Source: Alsobacter metallidurans (GTDB taxonomy: Bacteria > Pseudomonadota > Alphaproteobacteria > Rhizobiales > Beijerinckiaceae). Taken from it: 64,000 nt of DNA. Shown here in pieces: positions 36,116 through 45,995 of this stretch. Location: NCBI RefSeq assembly GCF_014636935.1, contig NZ_BMES01000002.1, forward strand, positions 496,001 through 560,000, in the 5' to 3' direction. The notes beneath the pieces are model-generated. The model ran no database searches and had not been told where the DNA came from. It was given only the letters and a program-made list of their open reading frames with translations. How positions within the stretch are numbered: position 1 is the first letter of the stretch; each line of letters starts with the position of its first letter. The position numbers and the translations under genes are program-made.

Positions 36116-37237
36116 TCAGGAGAGCCGCGTCAGCAGCCGTTCCATCAACTGCGCCCGGGGCACGACCGACGAAACGAGCGCGTGCTCGTGCAGCGTATGC
36201 GCGCCGTCTCCGTCGATGCCGAGGCCGTCCAGCGTGGGCACGCCGAGCGCCGCCGTAAAGTTGCCGTCGCTGCCGCCGCCGGTCTGCGGCACGTCCTGCA
36301 GATCCATGCCGATCTCGGCCGCCAGCGCCCTCGCCTTCTGGTAGAGGCTCTCGACATCGGCGGTCTTCTTGTAGGGCGGCCGGTTCATGTCGCCCACGAC
36401 GGTGATCCGGCAATCAGGATCGTGCGGAGCGAGGCCCAGAATCCGCGCCTTGAACTCCTCGCCGTCCGCCGGCTCCACCACTCGCAGGTCGACTGAGAAA
36501 CGCGCGTGCTGGGGGATCACGTTGGCGGCCGTGCCGCCCGCCATCATCCCCACCGTGGTGGTGACGCCGCGGGCGTAATCCGTCATGGCCTCGATCGCGA
36601 GGATCTGTCGGGCCGCCTCCCGGATGGCGCTGCGGCCGTCGGGATGGCGCGAGCCGGAATGGGCGGGCCGGCCTTCCACATGGACGTCGAACCGCCCGAC
36701 GCCCTTGCGGGCGGTGACGATCTTGCCGTTGTCGCGGGCCGGCTCTGTCACCAGCACGGCTGAGGCCTTGCGTCCGAGCTCCTCGATCAGGCCGCGCGTG
36801 GTGGGAGAGCCGATCTCCTCGTCGGGCGTGAACAGAAAGGTGAGCGGCTGGGCCGCCCCGGCCGAAGCAGCGCGCTTGAAGGCCTCGAGCGCCAGATAGG
36901 CGCCGCCCTTCATGTCGTAGATGCCGGGGCCGAAGAGCTTGTCGCCCTCGCGGCGGATCGGCAGGTCCTTGGCGAGCGTGCCGAGCGGGTGGACGGTGTC
37001 GACATGCGACATCACCAGGATGCCGGCGCGATCAGTCTGCGGGCCAGCCCGCAACACGATGCTGTCGCCGAGCCCGTCCTTGCCGGGAATGCGCTCGATC
37101 GCGATCGGCAGCCCTTCGACGTCCTGCGCCACGGTGTCGATCATCCGGTTGACGCCGGCCGCGTCGCTGGTGGGACTCTCGATCGCGACCCAGCGCGAGA
37201 TACCGGCGAGCATGGCGTCGAGGTCGAAAGAGCTCAT
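36116..37237 (-). CDS. M20 family metallopeptidase (carboxypeptidase G2-like)
   Basis: A 373-residue di-zinc hydrolase. Metal ligands and catalytic residues are visible: SHVDTVHPLG (His and Asp), GPGIYDMKGGAYLALEA (bridging Asp), FTPDEEIGSPTTR (catalytic Glu-Glu) and the final His in DGDGAHTLHEHAL. A dimerisation domain with RPAHSGSRHPDGRSAI lies between. It resembles glutamate carboxypeptidases more than ArgE or DapE; the substrate is uncertain. GGAGG lies eight bases before the ATG at 37237. Confidence 0.88.
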   Translation of the reverse strand: MSSFDLDAMLAGISRWVAIESPTSDAAGVNRMIDTVAQDVEGLPIAIERIPGKDGLGDSIVLRAGPQTDRAGILVMSHVDTVHPLGTLAKDLPIRREGDKLFGPGIYDMKGGAYLALEAFKRAASAGAAQPLTFLFTPDEEIGSPTTRGLIEELGRKASAVLVTEPARDNGKIVTARKGVGRFDVHVEGRPAHSGSRHPDGRSAIREAARQILAIEAMTDYARGVTTTVGMMAGGTAANVIPQHARFSVDLRVVEPADGEEFKARILGLAPHDPDCRITVVGDMNRPPYKKTADVESLYQKARALAAEIGMDLQDVPQTGGGSDGNFTAALGVPTLDGLGIDGDGAHTLHEHALVSSVVPRAQLMERLLTRLS

Positions 37238-37321
37238 CAGGGAGGCCTCCAGGGCGTTTTGGCGCGTCTTCTCTGACCCCTGTTTAAAACATCTCTCGCC
37301 GGGATGGCCAGCCACGGGCGT

Positions 37322-38149
37322 TCAGCCGGCCTCCGCGGGCTCGACCAGCCGGCGATAAAGCCGCCATGTCGTGTGGCCGAGAACCGGCAGAACCACGAAG
37401 AGCCCGAGAAACATCGGCGCCGACGCGACGATCAGCAGCCCGACAACCATCGCCGCCCAGGCCAGCATGGGACCGGGGCTCCGGGTGACGGCGCGGACGC
37501 TCGTGATCATCGCCGTGATGAAGTCGACGTCCCGGTCCAGCAGCAGCGGGAACGACACCACCGTCAGCGAGAACAGAACAAGCGACAGCACGGCCCCGTC
37601 CGCATGCCCGATAGCGAGGAACAGCCACCCTTCCGGCGTGGTGAGCAGCACGTGGAGGAAATCCGCCATCGCGAAGGACTGGAAGCCGAAGAACAGCGCG
37701 ATCAGCAGCCGGATCTGGTACATCCAAAGGAGGAACACGAAGAGCGTGACGAACGCCATCCAGCCCAGCTCGCGCCGGCTTTGCGCGAACACGACGCCGA
37801 GCACCGCGCCCCAGCCGAGCGGCAGGCCGCCCTCCCGTCGTCGCGACACTTCATAGAGGCCAACGGCCACGAAGGGCCCAATCAGCGCGAACCCGGCTGC
37901 GAGCGGATAAACGAGATAGCCCAACCCCCAGGACGTCGCGGCCAGCACCAGCACGATGCCGCCGACCGCATAGATGCCGCCGAAGAAGAGCCCGAACAGC
38001 GGCGCGGCCTGGAAATCGCGGATGCCCTCGGCCAGGGCCTCGCCGATGTCGGAGAAGCGGATGGCCCGCACCTTGGGTTCCGGCCGCGGAGCCTGGGCGG
38101 CTTCATCAGCGACAGCGTTCAGCTCCGTCGCCTGACCAGCGTCAGTCAT
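37322..38149 (-). CDS. DUF2189 membrane protein
   Basis: A 275-residue protein with an N-terminal soluble stretch (IRFSDIGEALAEGIRDFQAAP, typical of DUF2189) and about six transmembrane helices; SRRREGGLPLGWGAVLGV and DRDVDFITAMITSVRAVTRSPGPML are other family features. Its role is unknown, though such genes are often near cytochrome oxidase or stress genes. The ATG at 38149 is preceded by GAGGGGG at good spacing; the frame is open further upstream without homology. Confidence 0.82.
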   Translation of the reverse strand: MTDAGQATELNAVADEAAQAPRPEPKVRAIRFSDIGEALAEGIRDFQAAPLFGLFFGGIYAVGGIVLVLAATSWGLGYLVYPLAAGFALIGPFVAVGLYEVSRRREGGLPLGWGAVLGVVFAQSRRELGWMAFVTLFVFLLWMYQIRLLIALFFGFQSFAMADFLHVLLTTPEGWLFLAIGHADGAVLSLVLFSLTVVSFPLLLDRDVDFITAMITSVRAVTRSPGPMLAWAAMVVGLLIVASAPMFLGLFVVLPVLGHTTWRLYRRLVEPAEAG

Positions 38150-38352
38150 GATGTTTCCCCCTCGTGCGGCCTGGGCAAGCCGGCGCCGCTTTTCATCCGG
38201 CGCGCGTCGGGGGAACGCGCGCACCGGTTCGTGCAGCATGGCGGCTGAAACACGCGGGATCAAGCCGGCCCTGGCTGTTCAGAGGGGGCCAGGCGCCTCA
38301 GGTCCTCGGAACTCAGTTCTTCGTGACGTCGCGACGAGCGACAAACCGCGAT

Positions 38353-38491
38353 CCCCTCATCCTGAGGAGCAGCGCCTCCCGGCGATGCGTTTCAGAGGAC
38401 GAGCGAGCCCAGAGCGTCCGACCCTCGAGGCTCATGGAGCCTGCGTCCTTCGAGACGCAGCCCCAAACAGGCAAGCTCCTCAGGAGAGGGG
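38353..38491. repeat. Dispersed palindromic repeat, locus C (two inverted units)
   Basis: The 417-base gap between DUF2189 and ssb (38150-38566) holds no gene but contains two inverted units of the repeat family. The left unit begins CCCCTCATCCTGAGGAGC (38353-38370) and ends GACGAG (38398-38403); the right unit runs from CGTCCTTCGAGACGCAG to CTCCTCAGGAGAGGGG (38491). The arrangement matches locus A at 10401-10527. Confidence 0.72.
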
Positions 38492-38566
38492 CGATGAGCG
38501 TGTGCGCCGAGCGGCTGGCGCCCAGCACAGCCTATCGGATAAATGCCCCGTCCCCGATCTGTAACC

Positions 38567-39097
38567 CTAGAACGGGATGTCGTCGTCGAGATCGGCCGAG
38601 CGCCCGCCGCCGGCCGGAGCCGGGCGCCGCTCCATCGGCGACGACCGCCCGAAGTCTCCGCCCCGGCTGCCGCCGCCGTAGCCGCCCGAGGACGCGCCGC
38701 CGTAGCCGCCATCCTCGTCGCCCGCGCCTGCGCCGCCGCCCTGGCCGCGACCGTCAAGCAGGGTGAGCTCGCCGCGGAAGCGCTGCAACACCACCTCGGT
38801 CGTGCTGCGCTCAGCCCCGGTCTTGTCCGTGAACTTGCGGTTCTGCAGCTGGCCTTCCAGATAAACCTTGGAGCCCTTCTTCAGGTACTGCTCGGCGATC
38901 TTCGCGAGGTTCTCGTTGAAGATCACGACGTTGTGCCACTCGGTGCGCTCCTTGCGCTCGCCGCTGGCCTTGTCGCGCCAGGTCTCCGAGGTGGCGACGC
39001 TGAAGTTCACGACCGGCTCTCCCGAGCCAAGCCGACGCACCTCCGGGTCGCGGCCCAGATTGCCGACCAGGATCACTTTGTTGACGCTGCCCGCCAT
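38567..39097 (-). CDS. ssb: Single-stranded DNA-binding protein
   Basis: A 176-residue SSB. The OB-fold is at residues 1-110 ([49 protein letters not shown]). A Gly-rich linker follows, and the acidic tip DDDIPF, which recruits repair and replication proteins, closes the protein. AGGAGG lies six bases before the ATG. It diverges from uvrA across an intergenic region with a LexA box. Confidence 0.97.
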   Translation of the reverse strand: MAGSVNKVILVGNLGRDPEVRRLGSGEPVVNFSVATSETWRDKASGERKERTEWHNVVIFNENLAKIAEQYLKKGSKVYLEGQLQNRKFTDKTGAERSTTEVVLQRFRGELTLLDGRGQGGGAGAGDEDGGYGGASSGGYGGGSRGGDFGRSSPMERRPAPAGGGRSADLDDDIPF

Positions 39098-39248
39098 GAG
39101 GGCCTCCTGCGCTAGAATGGGCGTACGAGCTTCCGCGCCCGTGGATTGGGCGCGACCTTAAACCATCCGGCCCGGCCGGTCCCGCCTCGGCCCGGTTATC
39201 CACATCCGAGCCTCGAAAACCTGGCGCATTCGGCCGCACGCATCGTTT

Positions 39249-39263
39249 GTTCTTGTTGTGTTC
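39249..39263. promoter_or_regulatory. LexA (SOS) box between ssb and uvrA
   Basis: GTTCTTGTTGTGTTC matches the alphaproteobacterial LexA site GTTC-N7-GTTC exactly. It lies in the 363-base divergent region and overlaps the -10 side of the ssb promoter proposed at 39261-39289. It is well placed to repress both genes until DNA damage. Confidence 0.75.
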
Positions 39264-39289
39264 CTAGCAGGTCTGCGTTAACGGTTCAA
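39261..39289 (-). promoter_or_regulatory. Possible ssb promoter overlapped by the LexA box
   Basis: On the minus strand: TTGAAC (39289-39284), a 17-base spacer, TAGGAA (39266-39261). The downstream half of the -10 is shared with the LexA site, as expected for a repressed promoter. The ssb leader would be about 160 bases. Confidence 0.45.
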
Positions 39290-39460
39290 GGGCGGCGCGG
39301 CTGACGCGTTGTTGGAGATTGATCCCTCGGGGTTTCTCCGGACCCTGTCGTTCGAGCGTGAGCCGCCCTACATGTGGCGTTCAGTCCTTCAGCGATCGCG
39401 GTTGGCGTCGGGCCACGGCCCGGGCGGCGCGCATCGATTTTCGTGTGCAGGGTAATCGGC

Positions 39461-42403
39461 ATGGCCGCGATCGACGACTTCTTCAACTCCGCCAAGGAGC
39501 GCCAGGGCGGCCCGCGCAAGGCGGATTCGCGCGTCATCGCCATCCGGGGCGCCCGCGAGCACAATCTGAAGAACGTCGACCTGACGATCCCGCGCGACCG
39601 GCTTGTCGTGTTCACGGGCCTTTCCGGCTCCGGCAAGTCTTCGCTCGCCTTCGACACGATCTACGCCGAGGGCCAACGCCGCTACGTCGAGAGCCTGTCC
39701 GCCTATGCGCGGCAATTCCTCGAGATGATGCAGAAGCCTGACGTCGACCAGATCGATGGGCTCTCGCCGGCAATCTCGATCGAGCAGAAGACGACGTCCA
39801 AGAACCCGCGCTCCACGGTCGGCACCGTCACGGAGATCTACGACTACATGCGCCTGCTCTGGGCGCGGGTGGGCGTGCCGATCTCGCCCGCGACCGGGCT
39901 GCCGATCGAGAGCCAGACCGTGTCGCAGATGGTTGACCGCGTCCTGGCTCTGCCCGAGAAGACCCGCCTTTATCTGCTCGCGCCCGTGGTGCGCGGCCGC
40001 AAGGGCGAATACCGCAAGGAGCTGGCCGAGTATCTGAAGCGCGGCTTCCAGCGCGTGAAGATCGACGGCGAGTTCCACGAGATCGGCGAGGCGCCGGCGC
40101 TCGACAAGAAGTTCAAGCACGACATCGACGTGGTGGTGGACCGCCTGGTGGTTCGCCCGGATATCGCGTCGCGCCTGGCCGAAAGCTTCGAGACCGCGCT
40201 GGAACTGGCCGACGGCATCGCCGTGATGGAGTTCGCGGACGAGAAGGACGACAAGGGCGAGGCGCGCCGCATCATCTTCTCGTCCAAGTTCGCCTGCCCG
40301 GTGTCCGGCTTTACGATCCCGGAAATCGAGCCGCGGCTGTTCTCGTTCAACAACCCCTTCGGCGCCTGTCCAACCTGCGACGGCATCGGCCACGAGATGG
40401 CGGTCGATCCCATGCTGATCGTGCCGGACGAGACCCTGACGCTGCGCGGCGGCGCCATCGCGCCTTGGGCCAAGTCGACCTCGCCCTATTATGGCCAGAC
40501 GCTGGCCTCCATGGCCGACCACTACGGCTTCAAGCTCGCGACCAAGTGGCGGGACCTGCCCGAGAAGGCCAAAAACGCGATCCTCTATGGCACCGGCTCC
40601 GAGAGCGTGCGCTTCGCCTATGACGACGGCCTGCGCGCCTACGAGGTGCGCAAGCCCTTCGAGGGGGTCGTCCGCAACATGGAGCGGCGCTACAAGGAAA
40701 CCGAGAGCGACTGGGCGCGCGACGAGATCTCGCGCTACATGTCCGAGACGCCCTGCGCCGCCTGCAGCGGCTACCGGCTGAAGCCAGAAGCCCTGGCCGT
40801 GAAGCTCTCCGGCCAGCACATCGCGCAGGTTTCGCAGCTCTCGGTACGCGACGCCCATGTGTGGTTCGGGGCGTTGCCCGAGACCCTCAACGAGAAGCAG
40901 ACCGAAATCGCCGGCCGCATCCTGAAGGAGATCCGCGAGCGGCTCACCTTCCTGCTCGACGTCGGCCTCGAATACCTGACGCTGGCGCGCGCCTCGGGCA
41001 CGCTGTCGGGCGGTGAAAGCCAGCGCATCCGGCTGGCGTCGCAGATCGGCTCGGGACTGACCGGGGTGCTCTACGTGCTGGACGAGCCTTCCATCGGCCT
41101 TCACCAGCGCGACAACGAGCGCCTGCTGCAAACGCTGAAGCGCCTGCGCGATCTCGGCAACAGCGTCATCGTGGTGGAGCACGACGAGGACGCCATCCTG
41201 CAGGCCGACTACGTGGTCGATGTCGGCCCCGGCGCTGGCATCCACGGCGGCCGCATCGTCAGCCAGGGCACGCCAGCGGACGTGCTCGCAGACAAGAACT
41301 CCCTCACCGGCAAGTACCTGAAGGGCGAGATGGCGGTGCCGGTGCCGCCCAAGCGCCGCAAGCCCCAGAAGGGCCGCATGCTCAAGATCACGGGCGCGCG
41401 CGGCAACAACCTGAAGGACGTTACCGCCGAGATCCCGCTCGGCACCTTCACGTGCGTGACGGGCGTGTCGGGCGGCGGCAAGTCCACGCTCGTGATCGAC
41501 ACGCTCTACAAGGCCGTCGCCCGGCGGCTCAACGGCGCGCTGGAGCATCCCGCGCCCTTCGACACCATCGAGGGGCTGGAGCACCTCGACAAGGTGATCG
41601 ACATCGACCAGTCGCCCATCGGCCGCACGCCGCGGTCCAATCCGGCGACCTATACGGGCGCGTTCACGCCCATACGCGAGTGGTTCGCGGCGCTGCCGGA
41701 GGCCAAGGCGCGCGGCTACATGCCGGGCCGCTTCTCGTTCAACGTGAAGGGCGGCCGCTGCGAAGCCTGCCAGGGCGACGGCGTCATCAAGATCGAGATG
41801 CACTTCCTGCCGGACGTCTACGTCACTTGCGACGTCTGCAAGGGCAAGCGCTACGACCGCGAAACGCTGGAAGTGAAGTACCGCGAGAAGTCGATCGCCG
41901 ACGTGCTCGACATGACGGTCGAGGAAGCCGGCGAGCTGTTCAAGGCCGTGCCGTCGATTCGCGAAAAGATGGAGACGTTGACGCGCGTCGGGCTCGACTA
42001 CGTCAAGGTCGGCCAGCAGGCCACCACGCTGTCGGGCGGCGAGGCGCAGCGCGTGAAGCTCTCCAAGGAGCTGTCGCGGCGCTCCACCGGGCGCACGCTC
42101 TACATCCTGGACGAGCCGACCACCGGCCTGCACTTCCATGATGTCGCCAAGCTGCTAGAGGTGCTGCACGAGCTCGTCGACCAGGGCAACAGCGTCGTGG
42201 TGATCGAGCACAATCTCGAGGTCATCAAGACTGCCGACTGGGTCATCGACCTCGGCCCCGAAGGCGGCGACGGCGGCGGCGTGATCGTCGCGCAGGGCCG
42301 GCCCGAGGACGTCGTCAAGGTCGCGGCGAGCCATACCGGCCGCTTCCTGAAGGAAGTCCTGGCCCGCAGGCCGCTGAAGGCCGCCAAGCAGGCGGCCGAG
42401 TAG
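39461..42403 (+). CDS. uvrA: UvrABC excinuclease subunit A
   Basis: The damage-recognition ATPase of nucleotide excision repair, 980 residues. Two ABC ATPase modules are visible: Walker [17 protein letters not shown] (about residue 50) and [16 protein letters not shown] (about 670), signature [16 protein letters not shown] and [15 protein letters not shown], and zinc-finger pairs [20 protein letters not shown] and CDVCKGKRY. The ATG at 39461 has AGGG upstream; the frame is open 29 codons further without homology. Expected to be SOS-regulated through the box at 39249. Confidence 0.98.
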   Translation: MAAIDDFFNSAKERQGGPRKADSRVIAIRGAREHNLKNVDLTIPRDRLVVFTGLSGSGKSSLAFDTIYAEGQRRYVESLSAYARQFLEMMQKPDVDQIDGLSPAISIEQKTTSKNPRSTVGTVTEIYDYMRLLWARVGVPISPATGLPIESQTVSQMVDRVLALPEKTRLYLLAPVVRGRKGEYRKELAEYLKRGFQRVKIDGEFHEIGEAPALDKKFKHDIDVVVDRLVVRPDIASRLAESFETALELADGIAVMEFADEKDDKGEARRIIFSSKFACPVSGFTIPEIEPRLFSFNNPFGACPTCDGIGHEMAVDPMLIVPDETLTLRGGAIAPWAKSTSPYYGQTLASMADHYGFKLATKWRDLPEKAKNAILYGTGSESVRFAYDDGLRAYEVRKPFEGVVRNMERRYKETESDWARDEISRYMSETPCAACSGYRLKPEALAVKLSGQHIAQVSQLSVRDAHVWFGALPETLNEKQTEIAGRILKEIRERLTFLLDVGLEYLTLARASGTLSGGESQRIRLASQIGSGLTGVLYVLDEPSIGLHQRDNERLLQTLKRLRDLGNSVIVVEHDEDAILQADYVVDVGPGAGIHGGRIVSQGTPADVLADKNSLTGKYLKGEMAVPVPPKRRKPQKGRMLKITGARGNNLKDVTAEIPLGTFTCVTGVSGGGKSTLVIDTLYKAVARRLNGALEHPAPFDTIEGLEHLDKVIDIDQSPIGRTPRSNPATYTGAFTPIREWFAALPEAKARGYMPGRFSFNVKGGRCEACQGDGVIKIEMHFLPDVYVTCDVCKGKRYDRETLEVKYREKSIADVLDMTVEEAGELFKAVPSIREKMETLTRVGLDYVKVGQQATTLSGGEAQRVKLSKELSRRSTGRTLYILDEPTTGLHFHDVAKLLEVLHELVDQGNSVVVIEHNLEVIKTADWVIDLGPEGGDGGGVIVAQGRPEDVVKVAASHTGRFLKEVLARRPLKAAKQAAE

Positions 42404-42416
42404 GCTCGCCCGGCCC

Positions 42417-42440
42417 GCGAGCCTTCAGGCTCGCTCTTTT
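42417..42440 (+). terminator. Rho-independent terminator of uvrA
   Basis: GCGAGCCTTCAGGCTCGC (7-bp stem, TTCA loop) 13 bases after the uvrA stop, followed by TCTTTT. The same 18 bases recur exactly at 42452-42469. Confidence 0.75.
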
Positions 42441-42451
42441 GCCGCACCCAA

Positions 42452-42469
42452 GCGAGCCTTCAGGCTCGC
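42452..42469. repeat. Second exact copy of the uvrA terminator hairpin
   Basis: The 18-base palindrome GCGAGCCTTCAGGCTCGC is repeated exactly 35 bases downstream of the first copy, but here followed by GGTCCGAAGG rather than T residues. This looks like a dispersed palindrome, one copy of which serves as terminator. Confidence 0.7.
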
Positions 42470-42940
42470 GGTCCGAAGGGCGCCCGAGACGTCGGGACAT
42501 CCGAAACTTTGCGGCCCCGGCGCCCGCGGGTGTGCAACACTTTCTTCATCATGCCTGGATCTCGCGGCGATGCGTCGGCCGGCCGGGCGTGGCGAATGCA
42601 GGCGATTGGGCAAGCCTTTGTTCACCGTGTTCCACCGCACCGCGCAACTGTGCCTGCACGTCGAAGGCGAGATTTGGCCAAATAGCGCAATATTTCACCA
42701 ACAAGCGCTCAAAAACCCGGCTAGAGCGCCACTTTTATGCCATGCGCCAGTTGCGCATCTCTTAACGAATTCCTTCGCTGCCATGCGTTGACAGAGGGTC
42801 GGGCATGTTGCAGCCCCCATGGCGGAGCATGGCGGCCGGACGTATATGCGGTGCAGCAAATCGCTGACGCGACGAGCCGCCGGGAACGCTACTTTCTCCT
42901 GACAGCTCCGCGCCTTACCGCACTGCACAGGAACAAAGCC
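42470..42940. other. Long gap between uvrA and the DUF1127 gene
   Basis: I see no convincing gene. Short open frames here lack ribosome binding sites and family features. The part from 42660 to 42790 is notably AT-richer than its surroundings (AATATTTCACC, CTTTTATGCC, CTCTTAACG) and may hold promoter or regulatory sequence for the small gene at 42941; a TTGACA at 42789 lacks a matching -10. Confidence 0.4.
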
Positions 42941-43102
42941 ATGCTGACCGTCAACACCATTTCCAAGCGTCTCCGCAACTGGGCCCGCTACCGCAACACC
43001 GTTCGCGAGCTGTCGCAGCTGACCGATCGCGACCTGAGCGATCTCGGCATCTCGCGCGGCGACATTCGCTTCATCGCCAAGAAGCACGCCGTCAAGCCGT
43101 AA
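42941..43102 (+). CDS. DUF1127 small protein
   Basis: A 53-residue basic protein with the DUF1127 pattern: NWARYRNTVRELSQLTDRDLSDLGISRGDIRFIAKK. In alphaproteobacteria such short Arg-rich proteins affect RNA turnover and phosphate or stress responses, and several bind RNA; which applies here is unknown. AGGA lies eight bases before the ATG at 42941. It has a long leader region and stands alone. Confidence 0.85.
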   Translation: MLTVNTISKRLRNWARYRNTVRELSQLTDRDLSDLGISRGDIRFIAKKHAVKP

Positions 43103-43290
43103 GCCTCTTCGCAGGTTCGGCGGCCCATCCGGGGTTTCGCCGAAGAACCTGCAACGTCGTCTCGGAGCCTGGCCGATCCCCTCCCCGGCCTCCCTCCTGA
43201 GCGCAGCGCCCGCCCCTCCCGGCGGGCGTTTTGCGTTTCAGCCCCCCGCGCCCATTGCGCCGCCGGGACGCGGCCCCTAGGTTCCGCCGC

Positions 43291-44718
43291 ATGAGCAAGC
43301 TCTCCCCCATTTACATCGTCGGCGGCGGCCTCGCCGGTTCGGAAGCCGCCTGGCAGATCGCCAACGCGGGCGTGCCCGTGGTGCTGCACGAGATGCGGCC
43401 CGTGCGCGGCACCGACGCGCACAAGACCGACAGCCTGGCCGAGCTCGTCTGCTCCAACTCGTTCCGCTCGGATGACGCCCGCACCAACGCGGTCGGCCTG
43501 CTCCACGCCGAAATGCGGCGGCTCGATTCGGTGATCATGCGCTGCGGCGACGCCAACCAGGTGCCGGCGGGCGGCGCGCTCGCGGTCGACCGCGACGGCT
43601 TCGCTGCCGCCGTCACCGCAGCGCTCGAGGCGCATCCGCTGATCACCATCGAGCGCGCCGAGGTCGCCGGCCTGCCGCCGGCCGAATGGGATTCGGTGAT
43701 CATCGCCACCGGGCCACTCACCTCGCCGGCCCTTGCCGAAGCCATCCTGCAGCTCACGGGCGAGAGCGCGCTGGCGTTTTTCGACGCCATCGCGCCCATC
43801 GTGCACCGCGACAGCATCGACATGGACGTAGCGTGGTTCCAGTCGCGCTACGACAAGGCCGGCCCGGGCGGCACCGGCGCCGACTACATCAATTGCCCAA
43901 TGACGCGCGACCAGTATGCGGCCTTCGTGGAAGGGCTGGTCTCGGGCGAGAAGACTTCGTTCAAGGAGTGGGAGAGCAACACCCCCTACTTCGACGGGTG
44001 CCTGCCGATCGAGGTCATGGCCGAGCGCGGCGCCGAGACGCTCCGGCATGGGCCGATGAAGCCGTTCGGCCTCACCAACCCGCACAAGGAAGGCCCGGAC
44101 GCGAAGGCCTATGCGGTGGTGCAGCTGCGGCAGGACAATGCGCTGGGCACGCTCTACAACATGGTGGGCTTCCAAACGAAGCTGAAGCATTCGGCCCAAG
44201 TCGCGCTGTTCCGCACCATTCCGGGGCTGGAAAACGCCGAGTTCGCCCGCCTCGGGGGCCTGCATCGCAATACCTACCTGAACTCCCCGCAGGTGCTCGA
44301 CAGGACGCTGCGCCTCAAGGCCATGCCGCGCCTGCGCTTCGCCGGGCAGATTACGGGCTGCGAGGGTTATGTGGAAAGCGCCGCCATGGGCCTGCTTGCC
44401 GGCCGGCTCGCCGCCGCCGAGCGCCTGGGCGCCACGCTGGCCCCGCCGCCGCCCGAAACCGCGATGGGAGCCCTGCTGAACCACATCACGGGCGGCCATA
44501 TCGCCACCATCGACGAGGGGCCACGCTCGTTTCAGCCGATGAACGTCAATTTCGGCCTGTTCCCGCCGCTGCCGGAGGCGCCCAAGAGCGAGGATGGCAA
44601 GCGCCTTCGCGGTCCCGCCAAGGCGGTCGCGCGCAAGATGGCGATCACCGATCGGGCGCGAGGCGTAATGGAAACCTGGGCCAGCGGGCAGGAACAGAAC
44701 CGCGTCGCGGCCGAGTAG
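43291..44718 (+). CDS. trmFO: Folate-dependent tRNA (uracil-54) methyltransferase
   Basis: Methylenetetrahydrofolate- and FAD-dependent enzyme that makes ribothymidine 54 in the tRNA T-loop, 475 residues. The N-terminal FAD motif [81 protein letters not shown] and [16 protein letters not shown] are all diagnostic. ATG at 43291. It replaces the SAM-dependent TrmA found in gammaproteobacteria. Convergent with the phytoene-synthase-like gene. Confidence 0.96.
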   Translation: MSKLSPIYIVGGGLAGSEAAWQIANAGVPVVLHEMRPVRGTDAHKTDSLAELVCSNSFRSDDARTNAVGLLHAEMRRLDSVIMRCGDANQVPAGGALAVDRDGFAAAVTAALEAHPLITIERAEVAGLPPAEWDSVIIATGPLTSPALAEAILQLTGESALAFFDAIAPIVHRDSIDMDVAWFQSRYDKAGPGGTGADYINCPMTRDQYAAFVEGLVSGEKTSFKEWESNTPYFDGCLPIEVMAERGAETLRHGPMKPFGLTNPHKEGPDAKAYAVVQLRQDNALGTLYNMVGFQTKLKHSAQVALFRTIPGLENAEFARLGGLHRNTYLNSPQVLDRTLRLKAMPRLRFAGQITGCEGYVESAAMGLLAGRLAAAERLGATLAPPPPETAMGALLNHITGGHIATIDEGPRSFQPMNVNFGLFPPLPEAPKSEDGKRLRGPAKAVARKMAITDRARGVMETWASGQEQNRVAAE

Positions 44719-44737
44719 GCTTCCCGCTCGGCTGGAT

Positions 44738-45607
44738 TCAGCGCGCCTGGCGCGAGGCGCGCCAAAGCGTCCACATGCGGCGCAACGGCGAAATATCCGC
44801 CGCCGTCCTGAACGGATCCGCTGCGGCGCGCTCGAGCGCGGCCAGATAGGGGTCAACGAGCGCAACCGGCAGCATGGCGATTTGCACCGCGGGATTTGCG
44901 CCGGGCAACGCCGCGCGCGCGGCCTCCAGGTGCCGGCGCGCCATTACGCGCAGTTCTGCCAGCACGGCGCGTAGCGGCTCGTCGACCTGCCGGGCGAGCA
45001 GCGCGCCGCGCGAGAGGCCATGCCGGTTCATCACGTCAACAGGCAGAAAAACCTGGCCGCGCCCCGTGGCCCACGGCAGCGCGCGCAGAATGCCCGTGAG
45101 CGCGTAGGCTACACCGCCATGCCCCACCGCGTCCGCGCCGCCGGGGTCGCGGCCTTCGGCCAGGATGATGCTGGCGAGCCTGATCAGAGCGGACGATGTC
45201 TCACCGCAGTAGCCCTCCAGGTCGCCCACGGACGGCATGGCGTCGTCGTAAAGATCGAAGGTACGGGCCTCGATCACGTCCAGCAGCGGCTTTCGGGGCA
45301 GCGCGTAGCGGGCGATGGCGGCCCCGAGCGCCTGCGCGACCGGGTGGCCGCTGCTCGCCAGGCCATCACCCTCGATCAGGTCGCGCCAGAACTGCAGCCG
45401 CATTTCGCCCGGCAGCGGCTCCGACACCACGTCGCGGACCCGGCTGATTTCGGCGCTGAAGGCGTAAAGCGCCAGCAGAGCAGGCCGATGGGCGTCGGGT
45501 GCGAACAACGTTGCGAGATAGCGGTCGCGGTCCGCCTTGCGCACGAGTTCGGCGACGACATCCTCTGACGCGGCGTCGCGGTTTGCGGGCGCCGGCTCCT
45601 CCGCCAT
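44738..45607 (-). CDS. Phytoene/squalene synthase-like protein, NDUFAF6 type
   Basis: A 289-residue protein with the all-helical squalene/phytoene synthase fold but without catalytic aspartates. The first Asp-rich motif is replaced by SAEISRVRDVV (about residues 51-61), and the second, normally NILRDxxED, reads LTGILRALPWATGRGQVFLP. This is the pattern of the NDUFAF6 group, mitochondrial complex I assembly factors. Prenyl synthase activity is therefore unlikely. It starts right after the Mth938-like gene (an NDUFAF3 homologue), which supports a shared assembly role. ATG at 45607. Confidence 0.8.
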   Translation of the reverse strand: MAEEPAPANRDAASEDVVAELVRKADRDRYLATLFAPDAHRPALLALYAFSAEISRVRDVVSEPLPGEMRLQFWRDLIEGDGLASSGHPVAQALGAAIARYALPRKPLLDVIEARTFDLYDDAMPSVGDLEGYCGETSSALIRLASIILAEGRDPGGADAVGHGGVAYALTGILRALPWATGRGQVFLPVDVMNRHGLSRGALLARQVDEPLRAVLAELRVMARRHLEAARAALPGANPAVQIAMLPVALVDPYLAALERAAADPFRTAADISPLRRMWTLWRASRQAR

Positions 45608-45608
45608 C

Positions 45609-45995
45609 TCAGGCGACCGCGATCAGCGCGGCGCCGACGCTGCGGTTTTCAGCCAGCATGATGTTGTAGGTGCGCGCGGCCGCGCCGGTCTGCATCACGT
45701 CGATGCGGATGCGCGCTTCCTTGAATCGCCAGCGGATACGTTCCGGCAGCGCCGCAATTTCGGCGCCGCAGCCGATCAGAAGCACTTCGGGCGGCTGCGC
45801 CTCGGCGAACACCGCCTCGAACGCGCCCGTGGTGAACTGCGCCGGCGCGGTCACCTCCCAGGCGCGGACGCCCGAGGGCAGCGCCAGGATGGAGCCGCGA
45901 TGCGACATGTCGGCGAAGCGAAACCCGCCATTGCCATAGGCGTCGATCAGGTGGCGCCCGGGGACGAACCCCTCGTAGCGGGCGCCGCCGCTCAT
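45609..45995 (-). CDS. Mth938-like domain protein (NDUFAF3 homologue)
   Basis: A 128-residue protein of the Mth938/NDUFAF3 fold: IDAYGNGGFRFADMSHRGSILALPSGVRAWEV, then PPEVLLIGCGAEIAALPERIRWRFKEARIRIDVMQTGAAARTYNIMLAENRSVGAALIAV. The human relative assembles the Q-module of respiratory complex I. Its ATG at 45995 overlaps the secF stop (ATGA), so it is translationally coupled to secF. The next gene begins two bases after its stop. Confidence 0.85.
   Translation of the reverse strand: MSGGARYEGFVPGRHLIDAYGNGGFRFADMSHRGSILALPSGVRAWEVTAPAQFTTGAFEAVFAEAQPPEVLLIGCGAEIAALPERIRWRFKEARIRIDVMQTGAAARTYNIMLAENRSVGAALIAVA

Noticed and set aside
39389-42139. Long open frame on the minus strand opposite uvrA
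   Set aside because: Antisense shadow of uvrA, with the same skewed composition and no domain.
42439-42765. A 108-codon open frame after uvrA
   Set aside because: It begins inside the second palindrome, lacks a ribosome binding site and has no recognisable features.
42780-42820. Heat-shock-type promoter before the DUF1127 gene (TTGACA ... CCCCCAT)
   Set aside because: The spacing between the two boxes is 20 bases or more, outside the sigma-32 range.
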